Assembly: GCA_029582155.1 (NCBI GenBank)
Contig: CM055897.1
Coordinates: 16,172,482 to 16,236,481, forward strand
Direction of reading: 5' to 3'
DNA from: Panopea generosa
Taxonomy: Eukaryota > Mollusca > Bivalvia > Adapedonta > Hiatellidae
Length of the DNA: 64,000 nucleotides
Below, one piece after another: positions 1 to 12,700 of the stretch. Both the position numbers and the translations under genes were made by a program. Below the pieces are notes generated by a model. It had not been told where the DNA came from. It made no database searches and was given only the letters and a program-made list of their open reading frames with translations. The first letter of the stretch is position 1; each line of letters starts with the position of its first letter.

Positions 1-900
1 ACACTTTGTGTCTGTGAGATTTTGTGTTCGGTCTGTAACTTTGTCATGCATTTTGTCATCCATAGATGGATTTTAATGATACTTGTTACAATTGATCAAC
101 ATAACATGATGATGTGTCACGAGAAAGACCCACACCCATACCTCAAAGGTCAAGGTCACAATTTGAGTTTGACAACACTTTGAGTCTGTGTGAGATCTGC
201 AACTTTGTCATGCAAAGATAGATTTTTATAAATACTTGTTATAAATGATCAACATAACATATCGACGTGTTGCACTTAATACCCAAACTCCAACTTCAAA
301 GGTCAAGGTCACAATTTAACTTTGTTTGACAACACTTTCAGTCATTTTGACATTTCTTGTCCGGTCTGTCATCCATGGATAAATTTTAAAAACACTTGGC
401 TCAGTTGATCAACATGACATTAAATGGCGCATGTAAGACCCAGAACCTTCCCTCAAAGATCAAGGTCACACTTTCAATTTGTTTGATATTGTGTGTCTGG
501 TCTGTGACTTTGCCTTTAACTTGGCTCAATTTATCAAGATTACATGACGACGTGTCATAAGTAAGACCTAAACCCATACCTCAAAGGTCAAGGTCACACT
601 TTTAGTATGTATGACAACACTTTGAATCTGTTTGAGATTTCAAGTCCATCCTTTAACTTTATCATATTACGTGGATGGATTTCAAAAACACTTGGCTCGA
701 TTTATCAACAATTGATCTGTTACTTTGTCTTACATTTAGGGATTTTTAAATAGCTTGACACAAGTGATCAGCATGTCATGATTATGTTTTAGCAGTATTT
801 AGCTGTTGAAATACCCAGACCATAACATCAGATGTCAAGGTCAAGGTTACATAAAGGTCAAGGTCACACTTTAATGTAAAAAAACATGAAATTGCATGTC
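1..900. repeat. Degenerate dispersed/tandem repeat with AGGTCAAGGTCA cores
   Basis: Four to five diverged copies of a roughly 130-160 bp unit are visible. The conserved core CTCAAAGGTCAAGGTCACA occurs near 142, 294, 453 (one mismatch) and 582, with related cores near 830 and 856. Between the cores, phrases such as 'tttgacaacacttt' and 'cttggctcaattgatcaacat' recur. No coding frame is supported. The unit resembles dispersed repeats common in mollusc genomes; the family name is unknown to me. Confidence 0.6.
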
Positions 901-1586
901 TAGTCTGAAACATCAGTCTCTTACTCTTTATATTCATGGATACATTGCTATCTATTATAATATAATTATATCGTTATTTTTCAATGACCATTTGGGGGAC
1001 ATGCGACACTTACCATTGACATTTCTTGTTATGTGGTAAAAATGCTTTAAATAAATTGCTTTGAAATATAATTCTCTTCGGTAAATGTACTTAATGTCAC
1101 CAATCAACTAACTGCATTAACTATTTAACATGTGGATCACATTATAGGACCCATTAGCACCTCTTTAAAGTTATTGTATTCTAAAACAAAGGAAGGTAAA
1201 TGACCAATAATGTGGTTAAAAATAGTCAATCTACTTCATGTATGTCATTTTTCATTTTAATATTAAGTGTTTATAACACAATTATCAGAAAAAATATAAT
1301 AAAATATGGTTTTATTTGTCTTTATAAACAATATTTTTTCCACCGATGACCAAATGACCAAAAATATGGTTAGGAAATGACCAACATTTCAAACCGGTTA
1401 TGAAATGACCGAAAGAATGGTTACTAAATGATTTGGTTACGAAATGACCGGATCCCGTCTGATCTGAACCATTAGCACAGCTTCACAACTGCAACTGGAA
1501 AAATATAAATTAAATCTACTCTTTTATAAAATCATGCAATTGTTTTATTTTACAGAATGTCTAAAACAAGTGCTTTCATACCAGCT
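901..1586. other. AT-rich non-coding stretch with short 'aaatgacc' repeats
   Basis: No supportable gene. From about 1195 to 1455 short phrases such as 'aaatgaccaa' and 'ggttacgaaatgaccg' recur irregularly. The rest is AT-rich sequence with no recognisable signal. Confidence 0.4.
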
Positions 1587-1778
1587 TTTTGGCATTCAGT
1601 ACATTACAGAATAATATTGATTTATTTTTGGCATTCAGTAAATTACAGATAATATTGATTACTTTTGGCACTCAGTACATTACAGATAATATTGATTACT
1701 TTTGGCACTTAGTACATTACAGATAATATTGATTATTCTTGGCACTCAGTACATTACAGATAATATTGATTATTTTTA
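1587..1778. repeat. 37-39 bp minisatellite, about 5 units
   Basis: Direct tandem units built on 'ggcactcagtacattacag' followed by 'ataatattgatta'. The first unit is slightly longer and the later units are nearly identical. Confidence 0.85.
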
Positions 1779-2055
1779 TCTGTAATCATTTACAATATTA
1801 GATAAAAATAATTGCCATTTCATTATTTTCAGTTTTGGCATAACATTTTAGACTCGACCTCAACATTATGGTTTTGTACCAGCCTATAGAATAATTTTAA
1901 AAACACACACACACATCTTTCACAACTAAACTGATTAAATAATGCCTGCACAAACAGCTTTTCTTATTATTTTGATAAATCGATCTGCTACATATATCTC
2001 GGGAGATGCAAAATAAAAAAAATTAAGAGGCTGTTAAGTAAGGTGCATTTTGTTG

Positions 2056-2170
2056 CACTACTTTCCCAACAGGTACCTCCTGTCTAGTCTCTGGTCACAA
2101 GATTCACAAAGGTCGAAGAACACCATCACAGAATGGCCAGCATTTAATCATCTTGCCAACAACAACCTGG
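2056..2170 (-). other. Possible short antisense exon-like segment
   Basis: On the minus strand, after a possible acceptor 'attttctaccag', one frame reads VVVGKMIKCWPFCDGVLRPL then stop. A second frame reads GHSVMVFFDLCESCDQRLDR and RYLLGK before a stop. Both look more protein-like than the surroundings, but they conflict and no second exon was seen. Possibly the tail of an antisense gene or a decayed copy. Confidence 0.2.
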
Positions 2171-2746
2171 TAGAAAATAAAAATAAAGTATGATAAAAAT
2201 GTATTGGAGTAAATGAAATTGATATTTCTCCTTAAAAATACACACACACTTATAAAAGATTAAAGACTGACTTACAAACATCAAATATCAATTAAGTATT
2301 GATAAATTAAAAAAGTTGATGATTTTTAAAAATCCATTCTCTTCTCAAACATTCTCATTTTTGGATAAAGAAGCTTTACAAATTCTTCTGGTATCTATTT
2401 ATTCACAGGGTTTAGAGTTGATACACAATTTATATCTATATCCCTATAAGTATAATAGACATGTACTAAATGGAACAGCTAACCTGCCATTTTTGTATTT
2501 CCAATATAATCATCAAAATATTGATTAGTGTTATTAAAATTAAAAAAAAATCTAGAATTTAATAATGCAGACTTTGTTCTGGTTATTGTTATCCAAAATG
2601 TACTTTCTTATTGAAGTCCAAATTTCAGGGAAATTGCTTTGATTATTTTTTGAGAAAATTCATAAAATGTAGATATCTGTGTCTACAAACAAGGGTAAAA
2701 ATAAACTAATGGAACCAGTTAATGGTCAGTTTAAATGTCACAAGGG

Positions 2747-2981
2747 TCGTACGTAGCCGAGTGGTCTAAGGCGCCGTCTCAAGATTAGTTACCTCTCACC
2801 ACTAAGGTTGTAGGTTCGAGTCCCACTCGCTCCAAAAACTTTATGTGAGAAAGTTTCCAGTTACTTGCAGAAGGACGGTGGTTCTACTTAGTCTGAGGTC
2901 TTCCTCCACCAGTAAAACTGCATGTGCCATATATAACCTGAAATGTGTTGAAAATGACATTAAACCCCATTCAAAAAAAAA
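2747..2981 (+). mobile_element. tRNA-derived SINE (Leu/Ser-like head)
   Basis: The head resembles a class II tRNA gene, with an A box near 'gccgagtggtctaaggcgcc' and a B box 'ggttcgagtccc'. A tRNA-unrelated body follows ('ctttatgtgagaaagtttcc', 'gaggtcttcctccaccagta'), then the tail 'ttgaaaatgacattaaaccc' and an A-run. The same structure recurs near 15059, 19680 and 41706, with older copies near 40131 and 51695, so this is a family and not a functional tRNA gene. Confidence 0.85.
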
Positions 2982-3119
2982 AATGTCACAAAGGTTCTGA
3001 ATACAATATAACTAAGTACTACAAAATTTATCTAGTCCAAGAGAGGTAATGTGATATTTAAATGAAAATGATAAAAGTAGAACAGAACTTTAAGAATTTT
3101 CTTTCATTCTTTTCAATCC

Positions 3120-3415
3120 CACCTGGCCAAGTTGGTTTAGTCAGAAGCACATCTGGGTATCGATTTAAGGACCGTGAGAACGAATCCCTGACCTGCCGCA
3201 GTTACTGTGATGATTGAAGTATACAACATTGCATCTCAATGACATTTGTCTCATACCACTGATCCAAGTGGGAAGTTTTCAGTTACTTGCAAAGATAGGT
3301 GTGCTTGAGTACTGGTTAACCTTCCAGAATCCCAGGAAATAATGGTTAGGTTAACTGACTGTCTGTTAGCCCTCGATGGCATAAATCAGAAGCTTAATAT
3401 TCGAACAAAGCCAAC
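3120..3415 (+). mobile_element. Degenerate tRNA-derived SINE, second family
   Basis: The body matches the copies near 38739, 59721 and 33400: 'cattgcatctcaatgaca', 'gatccaagtgggaa', 'cagttacttgca', 'gagtactggttaacctt', 'ggttaggttaactg' and 'gatggcataaa'. The tRNA-like head is poorly preserved. The copy ends about 50 bp before the first peptidase exon in the window. Confidence 0.65.
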
Positions 3416-3467
3416 TTTCAAACAGCATCTAAGCAAGTAATTCAAGTCCAGTTGTTGTTTTTTTCAG

Positions 3468-3757
3468 ACACTGTTTACTGGACTGAGCTGAGGTATGACG
3501 AGGGAGGAAGATATGTGGTCTGTTCACATACGGCTGGCACCCAGGGTTATACATCCTGGACACCCGAAGGATTTAACGCCAGAACTCGTGTTCATGAATA
3601 TGGTGGTGGCGCTATGTTTCCGAGTAACGGAAAGGTTTTCTTTTCAAACTTCACTGATCAGGACTTGTACTGCCAAGGAGGTGCAGGTGACAAGCCGTCT
3701 AGGGTGACTGCCGAGGGAACAGGTTGTAGATATGCTGATGGGCAGTTTCATATCAAG
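3468..3757 (+). CDS. Peptidase exon A: start of the beta-propeller domain
   Basis: The acceptor follows 'gttgtttttttcag'; the donor is AAG|GTAGAG. The exon enters in phase 1 (codon G|AC) and leaves in phase 0. It encodes [15 protein letters not shown], then [19 protein letters not shown], a hallmark stretch of this S9 group, then [19 protein letters not shown]. The preceding exon was not found in bases 1-3467, so the gene start is missing. Confidence 0.9.
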
Positions 3758-6700
3758 GTAGAGTATATCACCTGCCAGATGTCATTGTCTTATATTTATC
3801 AGCAGTTTGTTTTGGAACCTCCATTGCAAATGTATTTATAAGTTAAGATGCCAAATTGAGATCCATTTAGTTTTAATTTTACTGCAAATTGCATTTTCTG
3901 TTGAAATGTCAAGGTGCATTTTTTAACATACCAATAGTTTATTTTAAATTAATTATAACTTATTTGTATATATCTATGAGATAGTTTAAAGTAAACAGAT
4001 ATAGAGAAGAACACATAAGATTTATCTTTCATTCTAATCCTTATTTATACTTGATTTGTATGTATGTAAATTTGGAAAAAATAAATATGTTTAAACAAAG
4101 TAAATAGATATACTGCATGTATTACATAAATGAAAGTGCAAAGATTTCTCTCTGAAAGTTTATAGACAATGGTCTTAAATCAAGAAAATAGTAAAGACTA
4201 TTTTCCTAATTGCATTGATTAATAATTGTTATTATTATATGTATTTTGTTGTTGTTTTCTATGTCAAAAATGCCATATAATTTTTCATCTTTATTTATGT
4301 GTTATTTCAATTTTGATAATATAGTTACTGATAAGCCTGATTAGGCTGTGTTTTTCTTAACATTTATTAATGTTTTTGTTAATGTTTTAAATTTAACAAG
4401 TATTTTACCTATTAAATAAATAGGTTAAAGAATTTCAATATAAAATAACAGTATTTAATACTAAACTAAATATATACAACTTACATGTACTAAAATGGTT
4501 GGATATACTGTATGTATATTATACAACTTGCATGTAGTAGAATGGTCAGATATACTGTATGTATATTATACAACTTGCATGTAGTAGAATGGTCAGGTAT
4601 ACTGTATGTATATTATACAACTTACATGTAGTAGAATGGTCAGATATACTGTATGTATATTATACAACTTGCATGTAGTAGAATGGTCAGGTATACTGTA
4701 TGTATATTATACAACTTACATGTAGTAGAATGGTCAGATATACTGTATGTATATTATACAACTTGCATGTAGTAGAATGGTCAGGTATACTGTATGTATA
4801 TTATACAACTTACATGTAGTAGAATGGTCAGATATACTGTATGTATATTATACAACTTAAATTATATAGAATGATCAGATATACTGTATGTATATTTTAC
4901 AACTTAAATTATATAGAATGATCAGATATACTGTATACTGTATGTATATACAACTTACATTATGTAGAATGATCAGATATACCATATACTGGATGTATAT
5001 TATACAACTTACATTTTGTAGAATGATCAGATATACTGTATACTGTATGTGTATTATACAACTTACATTATGTGGAATGATCAGATATACCATATACTGT
5101 ATGTATATTATACAACTTACATTATGTAGAATGATCAGATATACTGTATACTGTATGTATATACAACTTACATTATGTAGAATGGTCAGATATACTGTAT
5201 ACTGTATGTATATTTTACAACTTACATTTTGTAGAATGGTCAGATATACTGTATACTGTATGTATATTACAAAACTTATATTATGTAGAATGGTCAGATA
5301 AACTGTATACTGTATGTATATTACAAAACTTATATTATGTAGAATGGTCAGATATACTGTATACTGTATGTATATACAACTTACATTTTGTAGAATGATC
5401 AGATATACCATATACTGGATGTATATTATACAACTTACATTTTGTAGAATGATCAGATATACTGTATACTGTATGTGTATTATACAACTTACATTATGTG
5501 GAATGATCAGATATACCATATACTGTATGTATATTATACAACTTACATTATGTAGAATGATCAGATATACTGTATACTGTATGTATATACAACTTACATT
5601 ATGTAGAATGGTCAGATATACTGTATACTGTATGTATATTTTACAACTTACATTTTGTAGAATGTTCAGATATACTGTATACTGTATGTATATTACAAAA
5701 CTTATATTATGTAGAATGGTCAGATAAACTGTATACTGTATGTATATTACAAAACTTATATTATGTAGAATGGTCAGATATACTGTATACTGTATGTATA
5801 TTATACAACTTAAATTATATAGAATGATCAGATATACTGTATACTGTATGTATATAACACAACTTACATTATGTAGAATGGTCAAATATACTGTATACTG
5901 TATGTATATTATACAACTTAAATTATATAGAATGATCAGATATACTGTATACTGTATGTATATAACACAACTTACATTATGTAGAATGGTCAGATATACT
6001 GTATACTGTATGTATATAACACAACTTACATTATGTAGAATGATCAGATATACTGTATACTGTATGTATATACAACTAACATTTGGTAGAATGGTCAGAT
6101 ATACTGTATACTGTATGTATATTACAAAACTTATATTATGTAGAATGGTCAGATATACTGTATACTGTATGTATATTACAAAACTTATATTATGTAGAAT
6201 GGTCAGATATACTGTATACTGTATGTATATTATACAACTTAAATTATATAGAATGATCAGATATACTGTATACTGTATGTATATAACACAACTTACATTA
6301 TGTAGAATGATCAGATATACCGTATACTGTATGTATATACAACTTACATTTTGTAGAATGGTCAGATATACTGTATACTGTATGTATATTACAAAACTTA
6401 TATTATGTAGAATGGTCAGATATACTGTATACTGTATGTATATTATACAACTTAAATTATATAGAATGATCAGATATACTGTATACTGTATGTATATAAC
6501 ACAACTTACATTATGTAGAATGATCAGATTTACCGTATACTGTATGTATATACAACTTACATTTTGTAGAATGGTCAGATATACTGTATACTGTATGTAT
6601 ATTATACAACTTACATTTTGTAGAATGATCAGATATACTGTATACTGTATGTATATTATACAACTTACATTTTGTAGAATGATCATATAAACTGTATACT

Positions 6701-9700
6701 GTATGTATATTATACAACTTAAATTATATAGAATGATCAGATATACTGTGTACTGTATGTATATTATGCAACTTAAATTATGTAGAATGATCATATATAC
6801 TGTATACTGTATGTATACTATACAACTTAAATTATATAGAATGATCAGATATACTGTATACTGTATGTATATTATACAACTTAAATTATATAGAATGATC
6901 AGATATACTGTATACTGTATGTATATAACACAACTTACATTATGTAGAATGATCAGATATACTGTATACTGTATGTATATAACACAACTTACATTATATA
7001 GAATGATCAGATATACTGTATACTGTATGTATATAACACAACTTACATTATGTAGAATGATCAGATATACTGTATACTGTATGTATATTATACAACTTAC
7101 ATTTTGTAGAATGGTCAGATATACTGTATACTGTATGTATATTACAAAACTTATATTATGTAGAATGATCATATAAACTGTATACTGTATGTATATTATA
7201 CAACTTAAATTATATAGAATGATCAGATATACTGTATACTGTATGCATATTATACAACTTACATTTTGTAGAATGGTCAGATATACTGTATACTGTATGT
7301 ATATTACACAACTTACGTTTTGTAGAATGGTCAGATATACTGTATACTGTATGTATATTACAAAACTTACATTTTGTAGAATGGTAAGATATACTGTATA
7401 CTGTATGTATATTACAAAACTTACATTATGTAGAATGATCAGATATACTGTATACTGTATGTATTTTATACAACTTACATTTTGTAGAATGGTCAGATAT
7501 ACTGTATACTGTATGTATATTACACAACTTACGTTTTGTAGAATGGTCAGATATACTGTATACTGTATGTATATTACAAAACTTACATTTTGTAGAATGG
7601 TAAGATATACTGTATACTGTATGTATATTATACAACTTAAATTATATAGAATGATCAGATATACTGTATACTGTATGCATATTATACAACTTACATTTTG
7701 TAGAATGGTCAGATATACTGTATACTGTATGTATATTACACAACTTACGTTTTGTAGAATGGTCAGATATACTGTATACTGTATGTATATTACAAAACTT
7801 ACATTTTGTAGAATGGTAAGATATACTGTATACTGTATGTATATTACAAAACTTACATTATGTAGAATGATCAGATATACTGTATACTGTATGTATTTTA
7901 TACAACTTACATTTTGTAGAATGGTCAGATATACTGTATACTGTATGTATATTACAAAACTTACATTTTGTAGAATGGTAAGATATACTGTATACTGTAT
8001 GTATATTACAAAACTTACATTATGTAGAATGATCAGATATACTGTTTACTGTATGTATTTTATACAACTTACATTATGTAGAATGGTCAGATATACTGTA
8101 TACTGTATGTATATTATACAACTTACATTATGTAGAATGGTCAGATATACTGTATACTGTATGTATATTACAAAACTTACATTATGTAGAATGGTCAGAT
8201 ATACTGTATACTGTATGTATTTTATACAACTTACATTATGTAGAATGGTCAGATATACTGTATACTGTATGTATATTACAAAACTTACATTATGTAGAAT
8301 GGTCAGATATACTGTATACTGTATGTATATACAACTTACATTTTGTAGAATGGTAAGATATACTGTATACTGTATGTATATTACAAAACTTACATTATGT
8401 AGAATGATCAGATATACTGTATACTGTATGTATTTTATACAACTTACATTATGTAGAATGGTCAGATATACTGTATACTGTATGTATATTATACAACTTA
8501 CATTATGTAGAATGGTCAGATATACTGTATACTGTATGTATATTACAAAACTTACATTATGTAGAATGGTCAGATATACTGTATACTGTATGTATTTTAT
8601 ACAACTTACATTATGTAGAATGGTCAGATATACTGTATACTGTATGTATATTACAAAACTTACATTATGTAGAATGGTCAGATATACTGTATACTGTATG
8701 TATTTTATACAACTTACATTATGTAGAATGGTCAGATATACTGTATACTGTATGTATATTACAAAACTTACATTATGTAGAATGGTCAGATATACTGTAT
8801 ACTGTATGTATATACAACTTACACTTTGTAGAATGGTCAGATACACTGTATACTGTATGTATATTACACAACTTACATTATGTAGAATGGTCAGATATAT
8901 TGTATACTGTACATGTATGTATATTATACAACTTACATTTTGTAGAATGATCAGATATACTGTATACTGTATGTATATTATACAACTTACATTTTGTAGA
9001 ATGGTCATATATACTGTATACTGTATGTATATTATACAACTTACATTTTGTAGAATGGTCAGATATACTGTATACTGTATGTATATTATACAACTTACAT
9101 TTTGTAGAATGGTCAGATATACTGTATACTGTATGTATATTATACAACTTACATTTTGTAGAATGGTCAGATATACTGTATACTGTATGTATATTTATAC
9201 AACTTACATTATGTAGAATGGTCAGATATACTGTATACTGTATGTATATACAACTTACATTTTGTAGAATAGTCAGATATACTGTATACTGTATGTATAT
9301 TACACAACTTACATTATGTAGAATGATCAGATATACTGTATACTGTATGTATATAACACAACTTACATTATGTAGAATGATCAGATATACTGTATACTGT
9401 ATGTATATTATACAACTTACATTTTGTAGAATGGTCAGATATACTGTATACTGTATGTATATTACAAAACTTATATTATGTAGAATGGTCAGATATACTG
9501 TATACTGTATGCATATTACACAACTTACAATTTGTAGAATGATTAGATATACTGTATACTGTAGGTATATACAACTTACATTTTGTAGAATGATCAGATA
9601 TACCGTATACTGGATGTATATTACACAACTTACATTTTGTAGAATGATCAGATATACTGTATAAGAGAATATCATGACTTGGAGGACAAGACCAAGGAGG

Positions 9701-12700
9701 CTGTGAACACTGTGGTGGCTATCAACCCAACAAATGGCAAACAGAATATCTTGGTAAATTATATATAAACGTACATCTATTTCCTGTATTATATTATAGA
9801 TAGTATGGTTCAATGAGTTAATGTGATTTGTATTAATTTTCAATTGACTTTTGAAGAAAAAAGGGGAACTTTTATCCTCACCATGACATCAATGTATTTT
9901 TCAAATTGTTGTTGAAGTATTTTAGTATGCTCAAATCTCAGTAACCACTACCCATTCATCAATGAAACTTTATGAGACAGTTGGTGTAACTTGGTTTTGA
10001 CTTTAAAACCCCTTTGATACTTAGAAAATTTGGTTGAAGTTTTACAACATCTCGGAAAGGAGTTGAAAGAAAAGCAATTAATTACGATAATGTAAATGCT
10101 TACATATTCACACAAAATTTGCAAAATCATGGTAACAGTTATCTTGATTTTGTTCATCTCAGGAATACAAATAAAAATTGTTACTTTGAACAATGAACTT
10201 CTTTACAAATTGAGACCATTCCCACTAGCAAATTGTACTCACATAATATGTAATATGATTACAAAATATGTTTATTTGTTTTGCATCATTTTTATGCAAC
10301 TGAGGCCTAACAAACGATCAGTTAACCTTACAACTTTTTTTTTATCTTTCACGGTTCTTCAGTTCTTGAGTTCTCCCAAAATTTGTATACTGCAATTAAA
10401 AAAACAGCAATTGAAATTTTACTTCAAACTGCAATGTTTTTAATACAAGATCATGTTGCGCAATCAAAACATTGTAAAACATTAAGGTTACATACAACTT
10501 ACTTTTTATGTATAAGAAAACGACCACATCCACATTTACAGTAACAATTGATTAGTTTTAACACACAGTCAAACCTGTCTTTAACTCTTTAAGAGCAGTC
10601 TGAACTCTTCCTGCACTGTTTTCAAAGGCCTCCAGTGATTGGTGCATGAAAACGCATATCTATGGAGTAAAGGGTTAAGCAGCCAGTCAAGGAAATGTGC
10701 AAAACCGGCCCTTTAAGACAGATTGTTGCTTACTAAGGGTAAATTTGCTCTGAAAGCATAGCCATGGGAAATAGCTTATGTGGCTGCTTAAGACAAGTTG
10801 CTGCTTAATAGAGGTGACTGCTTACACAGGTTTGACTGTATTTCTGAATAGACATGAATATACAATGTGTAAACAATACATTGGTGAACAATTATAGGAA
10901 AGAGATAATAAAACATGATGCTTCTGAAGTACTTGTCCTAATTGCACTATAAATTACACATATAAAATTATTGCACTGCAGAACAATATAACATCATCAC
11001 TGATTTTACACAAGAACAAGTTGGTATATTGTGACTGGCATCAGGCTTCTTGTTTAAATGGCCAAGATACTAGTATTGTTCTTGCTACATGCATAATCAA
11101 ATCGGAATTTGAAAAATTCACATTATTTCTTAAAAAGTTGGATATCAAAGAATAACAGGGGTTTTCTTGGACTGTTCCTACACATTGGGGCTGGGGTTTT
11201 AACTGCTGGTGTGTTTTCTGGTTATATTTACAGCCGAAACTCGTTATCTTGATATTGGAGGGACTGCCAAAAAACATTGAGATATTCAAATATCGACATA
11301 GATTTTGTCTCAAGATCATAATTTATTTTCATCATCTGATTATTGTTGTATGCCAATTGTATTTTCACTTTCATATAACGGTCCATGCAGTAGAATTACA
11401 CTGTCGTGATAAATGCTGACATCTGGGTCATTCTTTGAATTTTTCGGCAGAATGAGATATAAGTTTCAGATTGATTGAATCAAATGTCATTTATACGATT
11501 TAAATGCAATCACTCAATTCAATGACATGATGTTTGCAACATTCTGTCAGTCATTAAAACTGACACCTTTGCCGTTGACCGCTAATTAGTGCCGCATCTT
11601 AAACAGACTGGAAGAAATAGCATGCATATATTTTCACACGGTGCCGAAAAACACACATTATTATGTCAACAATAATTATATTGAGACAAACATTTAATTA
11701 AAGTTGTGAAATGATCAATCGGGGAATTTAAACTGGGATCAAGATAACCTAATATCGACACAGACAATATCAAGTAAAAAGGAATATATTTACATACACA
11801 AAGAAGGGGAAAAGTTGGCGATGGCAAAAAATACCGACACTACCGGAATATTGACTCAAAGTTACTTTAAGACCATGTTAGCTCATCATTAAAACAGATT
11901 GAGATACATAGTTAAGTAGCTGATATAAATTAATAATCTGCAGCAACCTCTCTGTTACAGGCGGAAGGTTATGATTTCTACAGTTGCCCTAGAGTGTCTC
12001 CAGATGGATCGAAAATTGCTTGGGTCCAGTGGAACCATCCAAATATGGTAAGAAATAGATTTGGTTTGTAATTGTATATCAGATGTTTCTTTTATGAATT
12101 ATATTCAAAGTTGGTTTTAGGAAACATATGTAACCCAAATATACATGTAAGTAGAAGAGAATTTTTGAATTTTTCCTGACAATTTTATACCAGTAACCAG
12201 TAGGAGAGGGATGCATTATAAGATCTGCTAGGTAGTTAACCAGTAGGAGAGGGATGCATTATAGGATCTGCTAGGTAGTTAACCAGTAGGAGAGGGATGC
12301 ATTATAGGATCTGCTAGGTAGTTAACCAGTAGGAGAGGGATGCATTATAGGATCTGCTGGGTAGTTAACCAGTGGGAGAGGGATGCATTATAGGATCTGC
12401 TAGGTAGTTAACCAGTAGGAGAGGGATGCATTATAGGATCTGCTGCATAGTTAACCAGTAGGAGAGGGATGCATTATAAGATCTGCTAGGTAGTTAACCA
12501 GTAGGAGAGGGATGCATTATAAGATCTGCTAGGTAGTTAACCAGTAGGAGAGGGATGCATTATAAGATCTGCTAGGTAGTTAACCAGTAGGAGAGGGATG
12601 CATTATAGGATCTGCTAGGTAGTTAACCAGTAGGAGAGGGATGCATTATAAGATCTGCTAGGTAGTTAACCAGTAGGAGAGGGATGCATTATAAGATCTG

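Noticed and set aside
4471..9651. CRISPR-like array
   Set aside because: Units are contiguous with no unique spacers, and the DNA is from an animal genome.
9664..9667. Acceptor for exon B at ATAAG or AGAG
   Set aside because: Either choice breaks the phase with exon A and drops the conserved IYCI residues. The acceptor at 9649-9651 fits both.
4875..9843. Open frames of 765, 675, 320, 316 and other codons on both strands with an 18-residue period
   Set aside because: They are translations of the 54-bp minisatellite, open on both strands because the unit is a multiple of three. Only the last bases (from 9652) belong to a real exon.
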